64,000 bases of DNA from Nocardia stercoris (GTDB taxonomy: Bacteria; Actinomycetota; Actinomycetes; Mycobacteriales; Mycobacteriaceae): assembly GCF_003696265.1 (NCBI RefSeq), contig NZ_RFFH01000008.1, positions 186,001 to 250,000 of the forward strand, written 5' to 3'. Both the position numbers and the translations under genes were made by a program. This document shows, piece by piece, positions 41,153 to 64,000 of this stretch (its first letter is position 1; each line of letters starts with the position of its first letter). The notes under the pieces are model-generated. The model did no database searches. It saw nothing but the letters and a program-made list of their open reading frames with translations, and was not told the DNA's origin.

Positions 41153-44100
41153 GTGCAGGGTACGGAACTAGGTGGGTCGGTTCCCGAGTCGAACGCGGTG
41201 GACGGAGCGCAGGACGCGTTCCCGCTGTCCCCGGCGCAACTCGGAATCTGGTACGCCCAAGCCCTGGACCCGCAGGTGCCGATCACCATCGCGCAGTACG
41301 TCGACCTGCGCGGCGACTTGGACGTCGACCTGCTGGAGCAGGCCAGCATCGACGTCTCCACCGATCTCGGCACCGGTTTCCTGCGCATCGTCGAGCGCGA
41401 CGGCGAGCCCATGCAGTACATCGATCGCGCGCTCGCCCAGCACGACAAGGTGATCCGGGTCGATCTGCGGGCGGAGGCCGACCCCGAGGCCGCCGCGCAC
41501 GCGTGGATGCGCGCCGAATACAGCCGCCCGCTCGACCTGCTCACCGACCGCCTGATCCGGGCCGCGGTGCTGCGGTTGAGCGTGGACCGCTGGTTCTGGT
41601 ACACCCGCGCCCATCACATCGCACTCGACGGTTTCGGTGCGGTCACCAACCTGTCCCGGGTCGCCGAGCTCTATTCGGCCGCCGTCGCCGGTCTCGAGCC
41701 GCCGCCGTCCCGCGCGACCGAGCTGGCCACCCTGGTCGAATCCGAACTGGCCTACCGCGACAGCACCCGATTCGCCGCCGACCGCGAGTACTGGGCGCAG
41801 CGGGTCGAAGGCCTCGAGGAGGGCACCAGCCTGACCGGGCGCAGCGCCGCCCCCGCCGCCGTCAACGGCGTGGTGACCCAGGCGCTGGCCCCCGAGTGCG
41901 AGGCGCTGCTCGCCGCCGCCGTAGAGCGCCACGACACCTCGCCCGCCGCGCTGCTGCTGGCCGCGTTCGCCGCGTACCTGGCGCAGTGGACCGGCAGCGA
42001 GGAGGTCATCCTCAGCCTGCCGGTGACCGCGCGCACCACCGCCGCCATGCGGCGCTCCGGCGGCACCACCTCCAACATCGTGCCGCTGCGGCTGCGGGTC
42101 GGCTACGACACCACCCTCGCCGAGCTGCTCAAGTCCGTGGCCGTCGAGGTCTCCGGTGCGCTGCGGCATCAGCGGTACCGGCACGAGGACATCCGCCGCG
42201 ACAGCGCCGGCGACGGTGTGGTGACCACCCAGTTCTTCGGTCCCTGGGTGAACATCATGCTGTTCCACGACCAGCTGACGCTGGGGGAGATCTCCGGTCA
42301 GCTGCATGTGCTCTCGACCGGGTCGATCGAGGACCTGGGCGTCAACTTCTATCAGACGCAGGGCGGCACCCGGACCCGGATCGACTTCGAGACCAACCCC
42401 AACCTCTACACCGAAGACGAAGCGCGCCAGCATCATTCGCGGTTCATCGAGTTCTGCAGCCGTTTCCTGGCCGCGCCCGACCAGCAGCGGCTGTGGGAAC
42501 TGCCGCTCACCACCAACGCCGAACGGGCCCGCACCCTGGTCGAGTGGAACTCCGCCGACCACGACGTCCCCGAAACCACCCTGGCCGCGCTGCTGGACGC
42601 GCAGATCGCCGCGACTCCCGGCAACGTGGCACTGGACTTCGAGGGCGCGACGCTCACCTACGCGGAGTTCGGCGCCCGGGTGAACCGGTTGGCGCGCTTG
42701 CTGATCGCCGACGGTGTGGGTCCGGAGTCGTTGGTGGCGTTGGGTATGCGCCGGTCGCTGGAGCTGGTGATCGCCATGCACGCGGTGGTGAAGGCCGGTG
42801 GCGCGTACGTGCCGATCGACCCGGACCATCCCGCCGAGCGGACCGCCTACATTCTGGAATCGGCTGCGCCGGTGTGTGTCCTGACCGTCTCGACCGACGG
42901 GCTGGAACTGCCCGCCGCCGTGCGCCGGGTCGAACTCGACCGCCTCGACGTCTCCGGTTTCTCGGCCGCGCCGGTGACCGACCGCGATCGCCGCGACGTG
43001 CTGCGACCGGACAATACGGCCTACGTCATCTATACCTCCGGTTCCACCGGCCGCCCCAAGGGCGTCGCCGTCTCGCACCACGCGATCGTGAACCAGCAGT
43101 TGTGGATGCTGCACGAGTACGGGCTCGACGCGTCGGATGTGTACCTGCAGAAGACCGCGACCACCTTCGACGTCTCGCTGTGGGGTTACTTCCTGCCGTT
43201 GATGTCCGGCGCGAAACTCGTTGTGGCGCACCCGGACGGCCATCGCGATCCGCTGTACGTGGCCGACATGATCGAGCAACACGGCGTCACCGTCACCGAC
43301 TTCGTGCCCTCCATGCTCACGGTCTTCGTGGCGCACGCCACCGCCGCACAGCTGCGCACGCTGCGCGCGGTGTTCGTGATCGGTGAGGCGCTGCCGCCGG
43401 AAACCGGTGCCGGTCTGCGGGCGATCAGCACCGCGGGACTGCACAACCTGTACGGACCCACCGAAGCCGCGGTGTCGGCGACGATCCGGGACGTCACCGC
43501 CGCCGACGTGGTGACCGTCCCGATCGGTGTTCCCGAGTGGAATGTCGGTGTGTACGTGCTGGATTCGCGACTTCGTCCGGTACCGATCGGCGCTTCTGGT
43601 GAGTTGTATCTGTCGGGCCGTCAGCTGGCGCGAGGCTATCGGGGTCGTCCGGATTTGACTTCGGATCGGTTCGTGGCCAATCCGTTCTCGGGTTCGGGTG
43701 AGCGGATGTATCGGACCGGAGATCTGGTGCGGTGGAGTGCTTCCGGGGTGTTGGAGTACATCGGCCGGACCGATTTCCAGGTGAAGTTCCGCGGTCAGCG
43801 GATCGAGCTGGGTGAGATCGAGACCGTCCTGCTCGCGCACCCCGCCGTGGCCCAGGCCGCGGTGTTCGTGGCCGATACCGCGACCGGTCAGCAGCTGGTG
43901 GCGTATGTCGTTGCCGCGCCGGGCAACTCGATCGACCCGGTCGCGCTGACCGCTTTCGCCGGTGAGCGGCTGCCCGGCTACATGGTTCCCGCGTCGGTCA
44001 TGGTGCTGGACGCGTTCCCGCTCAACACTTCCGGCAAGCTGGACCGGAAAGCGTTGCCGGAGCCGGTGTTCGCCGCCGCCGCCGGCTACCGGGCGCCGCG

Positions 44101-47100
44101 CACCCAGGCCGAGGAGGTCGTCGCCGGGCTGTTCGCCGACGTGCTGCGCCGCCCGCTCGTGGGTATCGACGACAACTTCTTCGAACTGGGCGGCAACTCG
44201 CTGATCGCCACCCAGCTGGTCACCCGGATCTCGGGCGCCTTCGGGATCCGGCTCGGCGTCCGCGCGCTGTTCGAGACCCCGACCGTCGCCGGGATCGCCG
44301 CCCGCGCCGAAGCCGAGACCGCCGACACCGCGCGGCCGCGGCTCGCCGCCCGCCCGCGGCCCGCCCAGCTGCCGCTCTCGCCCGCCCAGCAGCGGATGTG
44401 GTTCCTCAACCGCTTCTCCGTCGGTGGCGCGGCGGCCGCCGAGGCCGCCTACCACATGCCGATGGCGTTGCGGCTGAGCGGCGCCCTCGACACCGACGCC
44501 TTCGCGGCCGCACTCGTCGACGTGATCGACCGGCACGAGACCCTGCGCACCGTCTACCCCCAGACCGCCACCGGCCCGGTCCAGGTCATCCTGCCGTCCG
44601 GCCGCACCACCACCGGCCTGGTGATCGCCGATATCACCGAAGATGAACTGCCACAACAGCTTCGAGAGCTGACCGGCACCGAGTTCGACGTCACCGTCGA
44701 GGTCCCGATCCAGGCCCGGCTGTTCCGCATCGCCGCCGACAACCACGTGTTCGCCTTCGTCGTGCACCACATCGCCGCCGACGGCTCGTCGGTGGTGCCG
44801 TTCATGCACGACCTCATGACCGCCTACCTGGCCCGCTCCACCGGTTCCGCCCCCGGCTGGGCTCCGCTGCGCATCGGCTACGCGGACTACGCGCTGTGGC
44901 AGCTCGAGCTGCTCGGCGCCGAATCCGACCCCGACTCGTTGGTCACCCGTCAGCTCGACTACTGGCGGACCACCCTGGCCGGCCTGCCCGACCAGCTGGA
45001 CCTGGCCACCGACTTCCCCCGCCCGGCCCGCCAGAGCCTGCGCGGCGGACGCGTCGGCTTCGCCCTCGACGACCGGTTGCACCGTGCGCTGGTCGATCTG
45101 GGCCACGCGCACGGCGCCACACTGTTCATGGTCGTGCACGCCGCGTTCGCCGCGCTGCTCGCCCGGCTGTCCGGGACCAGCGACATCGCCGTCGGTACCC
45201 CGATCGCCGGCCGCGGCGACGACCAGATCGAGCCCCTGATCGGCATGTTCGTCAACACGCTGGTCCTGCGCACCGAGGTCGTCGCCGACGAGTCCTTCCC
45301 CGCGCTGCTCAACCGGGTGCGCGGCGTGGACCTCGGCGCCTTCTCGCACGCCGAGGTGCCGTTCGAGCGCCTCGTCGAGGTGCTCAACCCGGAGCGTTCC
45401 ACCGCCCGGCACCCGCTGTTCCAGGTCGGCCTGTCGTTCCAGAACCACGACAAGGCCACGCTGGAGCTGCCCGGCCTGACCGCGACCCGGATCGATCTGG
45501 ACGACGAGATCGCCCAGTTCGACCTGCACCTGTTCGCGTTCGACCACTACACCGACGAGCGCGAGCCCGCCGGCCTCGACCTGGAACTGGGTTACGCCAG
45601 CGAGCTGTTCACCGCCGCCACCGCCGAGCGCTTCGCCGCGGCCCTGCGGATGGTACTGGAAAGCATTGTGGCGCAGCCGGACACGCTGATCGGCTCGATC
45701 GATCTGCTCGGTGACCGGATGCGCCGGGAACTGCTGCACGACGCCAACCGCACCGGCCACCCGCTGGTTCCGGCGACGCTGGCCGACCTGGTCGACCAAC
45801 AGGTCGCGGCCACCCCCGACGCGGTCGCCCTGCTGTCCGCCGACGGCCGGATCTCGCTGCGCTACAGCGAATTCGACGCGCGCGTGAACCGGCTGGCCCG
45901 GCGACTGCTCGACATCGGCGTCGGCCCCGAGGTGCCGGTGATCCTCGCCCTGCGCCGCAGCATCGACCTGGTCGTCGCCATGCACGCCGTGGTCAAGGCC
46001 GGCGGCGTGTACGTGCCGATCGACCCCGACCACCCGGCCGACCGGATCGCCTACATCATCGACACCGCCAACCCGGCCTGCGTGCTGACCGCCGCCGACG
46101 CCGCGGCCGCCGTATCCGGTGTCTCGGTTCCGCTGCTCGACGTCGACCGGCTCGACCTGTCCGGCTATGCGAGCGGACCGGTCACCGACGCCGAACGTGG
46201 TGCGCCGCTGCGCCCCTCGAACACCGCGTACATCATCTTCACCTCCGGCTCCACGGGCCGGCCCAAGGGCGTCGCCATCCCGCACTCGGCGATCGTGAAC
46301 CAGCTGCGCTGGCTGTGCACCACCTACGACCTCGGCAGCACCGACCGGGCCCTGCTCAAGACGCCCGCCACCTTCGACCTGTCGGTGTGGGAGTTCTGGT
46401 CGCTGCTGGTCAGCGGTGGTTCGCTGGTCGTCACCGCCGCCGGAGACGAACGCGACCCGGACCGGCTGCGCGAGCTCATCGACACCTACGACGTCACCGT
46501 GCTGCACCCGGTCCCGTCGCTGCTGGGCATGCTGCTCGCCGGTGGCAAGGTCCCCGCATCGCTGCGCGCGGTGCTGGCCATCGGTGAGGCGATGCCGTCG
46601 GCGACCGCCGTCGAATTCCTGGAGAACAGCAGCGCCGCCACCCTGGTGAACCTCTACGGCCCCACCGAGACCGCCGTCTCGATCACCGCCTTCCCGGTCA
46701 CCGAGCGGCCCGCCCACAACGTGGCGATCGGCACCCCGGCCTGGAACAGCCGGGTCTACGTGCTGGACGGGCGGTTGCAGCCGGTGCCCGTCGGGGTCCC
46801 CGGCGAGCTGTACCTCGCGGGCGCGCAGCTGGCCCGCGGCTACTTCGGCCGGGCCGCGCTGACCGCCGACCGGTTCGTCGCCGACCCGTTCGCCGGCGCC
46901 GGCTACCTCGACTCCGACGAGACTCCGGACCCGTTCGACGTGGGCGCCCGGATGTACCGCACCGGCGACGTGGTCCGCTGGCGCGGCGACGGCGTGCTCG
47001 AGTACCTCGACCGCGCCGACTTCCAGGTCAAGATCGGCGGCTTCCGCATCGAGCTGGGCGAGATCGAGACCGCGCTGCGCGGACTGTCCGGGGTGACCGC

Positions 47101-49368
47101 CGCCGTGGCGACCGCCCACCGCGGCGGCGACGCCGGTGCCCGCCTGGTGGCGTATGCCGTTGTGCCGGAAGTGTTCTCCGCCGGTGCGCCCGCACCCGAG
47201 GCGCGGCAGGCCGCCGCGCAGCGACTGCGGGACGCACTCACCCGAGAGCTGCCCGCCTACATGGTGCCCGCCTCGATCGTGGTGCTGGACGCGTTGCCGC
47301 TCACCGTCAACGGCAAGGTCGACCGGGCCCGGCTGCCCGAACCCGAGTACTTCCAGGAGGTGTACCGGGCACCCGGCACCGTGACCGAGCGGCTGGTCGC
47401 GCAGACCTTCGCCGAGGTGGTCGGGGTCGACAGCGAACAGGCCAGGATCGGGCTGGACACCGATTTCTTCGCCCTGGGCGGTAATTCGCTGATGGCGACC
47501 CGGCTGGCCGCTCGCATCGGCGCGGTGCTCGGTGTGCGGGTGCCGCTGGCGTCGATCTTCGAGGCACCGACCGTCGCCGGGCTCGCCGAACGGCTCGCGA
47601 CCGCCGAGGAACGCGACGCCCGGCCGGTACCCACCCGCCGGGCCGGGAGCGGTCCCGCGCCGCTGTCGCTGGCGCAGCAGCGGATGTGGGTGCTCAACCG
47701 GCTGCAGCCGGACTCGTCGGCCTACCACGTCCCGGCCTTCATCCGGCTCTCCGGCGCCGTCGACCTGCCCGTGCTCGAGGCCGCGCTGCGGGATGTCCTG
47801 GGCCGCCACGACATCCTGCGCACCCGCTACCCCGAGCGCGACGGCGTCGCCGTGCAGGAAGTGCTCGCGCCCGGCGCCGTCGCCTACGACCTGACCCCCG
47901 TTCCCGTCGCCGCCGACCGCCTCGACGCCGAACTGACCGACTTCGTCAACGCCGCGTTCCGCGTCACCGACGAGGTGCCGTTGCGGGTCCGGCTTTTCCA
48001 GCCGGCCGGCTCCGGCACCGACTACCTGCTGGCGGTGGTGCTGCACCACATCGCCGCGGACGGTTTCTCCGTCGCGCCGATGACCAAGGACCTGATGCTG
48101 GCCTACACCAGCCGCCTCGCCGGAACCGAGCCGGACTGGGAGCCGCTGGCCATCCAGTACGCCGATTACAGCCAGTGGCAACGGGATTGGCTGGGCGACG
48201 TCGGCGACGCCGGCAGCGTCATGGCGCAGCAGCTCGCCTTCTGGACCGACGAACTCGCCGGCGCTCCAGAACAACTCGCGTTGCCGACCGACCGGCCCCG
48301 CCCGGTCCGTCGCGAGATGACCGGCAGTGCGGTCGAATTCGAGCTCGACGCCGACCTCACCGAACGGCTCAACGCGCTCGCCCGCCAGCAGGGCACCACC
48401 CTGTTCGGCATCGTGCACACCGCGTTCGCGGTGCTGCTGGGCAAGCTCTCCGGGCAGCGGGACATCACCATCGGTGTGCCCGTCGCCGGACGCGGTGATC
48501 GGGTGCTCGACGAACTGATCGGCATGTTCGTCAACACCGTCGTGCTGCGCACCGACATCGACCCGAAGGCCACCTTCACCGAACTGCTGCACCGGGTCCG
48601 CGACCGGGACCTGGCGGCCTTCGCCAACGGCGACGTTCCCTTCGAACGGGTCGTGGAGTCGGTGCTCGGCCCGCGCGGCCGGGCGAGCGGGGTGAGCCCG
48701 CTGTTCCAGGCGATGCTCACCTTCCAGAACATCCCCGACAGCGGCCTGGCCCTGCCCGGCGTGCGGGCCCAGGTGCTGGAGTACTTCCCCGCGGAAGCCA
48801 AGGTCGACCTGCACCTGACCGTGCTGCAGGACTACGACGCGCACGGCGCCGTGCGGCGGCTGCGGACCCACTGGTCCTACGCCACCGACATCTTCGACGC
48901 CGCCACCGTCGAACTGCTCGCGCAGCGGCTGCGGCAGATCCTGGCCACCGTCGCCGGTGACCCGGCCATGGCGATCCGCGCCATCGACGTCCGCACCGAG
49001 GACGAGCGCAACCGGCGCACGGTGCGGCCCGCCGCCGCGGAACGGCAGCCCGCGAACGGTATCCCGCTCGCCGAACTGCCCGGCCTGATCGCCGCGGCCG
49101 CCACCGCCGTCCCGGAGGCCGTCGCCTTCCAGCTCGGGGAACGGTCCGTCACCTATCGCGACCTCGCCACGAAGATCACCGCCACCGCCCGGGCCATGGG
49201 CGCGGCGGCGAAGCCCGAGGCCCTGGTCAATATCGCGCTGGCCGGGCTGGTCCCCGGCGTCATCTCCGCCCTCGGCGCCGGCGGTCTCACCCAAGCGTTG
49301 CGAACGCTCGCCACGGAAGCGCGCGCGCTGGCTCTCCGATCCGACAGCTCTACAGGAGGAAATCTCTG

Positions 49369-49369
<1 letters not shown>
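41153..49369 (+). CDS. Nonribosomal peptide synthetase NRPS1: C-A-PCP-C-A-PCP-C-(A-like stub)
   Basis: Multidomain peptide synthetase of 2,738 aa from GTG 41153 (GGAGG five bases upstream). Domains by residue: C1 about 20-450 (HHIALDG at 154), A1 about 478-970 (SGSTGRPKG near 629), PCP1 with Ser1016 in ELGGNSL, C2 (HHIAADG at 1205), A2 about 1546-2062 (SGSTG near 1698), PCP2 Ser2112 in ALGGNSL, C3 (HHIAADG at 2298). After C3, residues 2642-2738 look like the first part of another A domain ([14 protein letters not shown]) and stop. C1 is of the EntF/DhbF style, implying acyl or aryl transfer from a partner not seen here. No epimerisation or thioesterase domain. TGATG overlap with NRPS2 shows coupled translation. 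Confidence 0.95.
42586..44062 (+). other. A1 adenylation domain, pocket residues DVWDFILVSK
   Basis: Pocket residues read by eye against the GrsA positions: FDVSLW gives D,V,W; TDFVPS gives D; VFVIGEA gives F and [11 protein letters not shown] gives L, V and S; K from [10 protein letters not shown] know no match for this code. It differs at one position from A4. Part of the domain uses T-ending codons unlike its neighbours. Confidence 0.7.
45790..47340 (+). other. A2 adenylation domain, pocket residues DLWHLILVSK
   Basis: FDLSVW gives D,L,W; LHPVPS gives H; VLAIGEA gives L and [11 protein letters not shown] gives L, V and S; K from GKVDRARLP. It shares W, H and L at three sites with serine codes, but I and VS at 301 and 330-331 do not fit serine. 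Substrate not assigned. Confidence 0.65.

Positions 49370-64000
<14,631 letters not shown>

Noticed and set aside
41168-49294. 2,708-aa minus-strand frame opposite NRPS1, and similar 1,100-1,300-aa frames opposite NRPS2
   Set aside because: Complements of the synthetase frame, kept open by GC3 bias. All recognisable domains are on the plus strand.

Overview
The window is about 64 kb of very GC-rich chromosomal DNA from a mycolic-acid actinobacterium (order Mycobacteriales), most like Nocardia or a close relative. The evidence is an antigen-85-type mycolyltransferase homologue, a KshB-type steroid-hydroxylase reductase with a KstR-type operator, a mycofactocin glycosyltransferase (MftF), a deazaflavin-type nitroreductase, DUF3558 and LpqN-like proteins, and an EspC-like secretion-associated protein. 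The str operon (rpsL-rpsG-fusA-tuf) anchors it in the core chromosome. The genus is an inference; no database was consulted.

Layout. 1-12.4 kb: 3' end of an FprA-type ferredoxin reductase, a 31-bp tandem-repeat block, a two-domain lipoprotein, an acyl-ACP thioesterase, an EspC-like/lytic-transglycosylase pair, small oxidoreductases, an AlkZ-like winged-helix protein, a divergent Lrp regulator/4-hydroxyphenylpyruvate dioxygenase pair and two DUF3558 lipoproteins. 12.4-17.2 kb: the str operon, with strong hairpins in the rpsG-fusA and fusA-tuf gaps and a terminator after tuf. 17.3-26.7 kb: LpqN-like protein, patatin, DUF2510 membrane protein, a colicin-immunity-like protein, a self-inhibited Fic protein with its own operator array, DUF899, a phosphotransferase pair divergent from a zinc alcohol dehydrogenase with palindromic operators between them, and a deazaflavin nitroreductase-like protein. 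26.7-35.2 kb: a long disordered repeat protein, a secretory lipase, a mycolyltransferase-like esterase, an SPW/TetR operon, a ferredoxin reductase, a small secreted protein and a glutamate-racemase-like protein. 35.3-40.6 kb: kshB with a perfect KstR-type box, a TetR regulator, an mftF without the rest of the mycofactocin genes, and a GAF/winged-helix regulator.

41.1-64 kb: a giant nonribosomal peptide synthetase system that runs off the window. NRPS1 (2,738 aa) is C-A-PCP-C-A-PCP-C plus an A-domain-like stub. NRPS2 (at least 4,877 aa, still open) begins with a second A-like stub and continues A-PCP-(C-A-PCP)x3-C-A. The two overlap by one base, and module 3 is split between them: its C domain is on NRPS1 and its A domain on NRPS2. 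Seven A domains are visible. Module 3 reads as serine; modules 1 and 4 share almost the same unusual pocket. No epimerisation, methylation or thioesterase domain, MbtH protein or acyl-activating enzyme lies in the window. The first C domain resembles the EntF/DhbF type that receives an acyl or aryl group in trans, so a capped peptide (lipopeptide or aryl-capped) of seven or more residues is expected. This is the best candidate for undescribed biology here.
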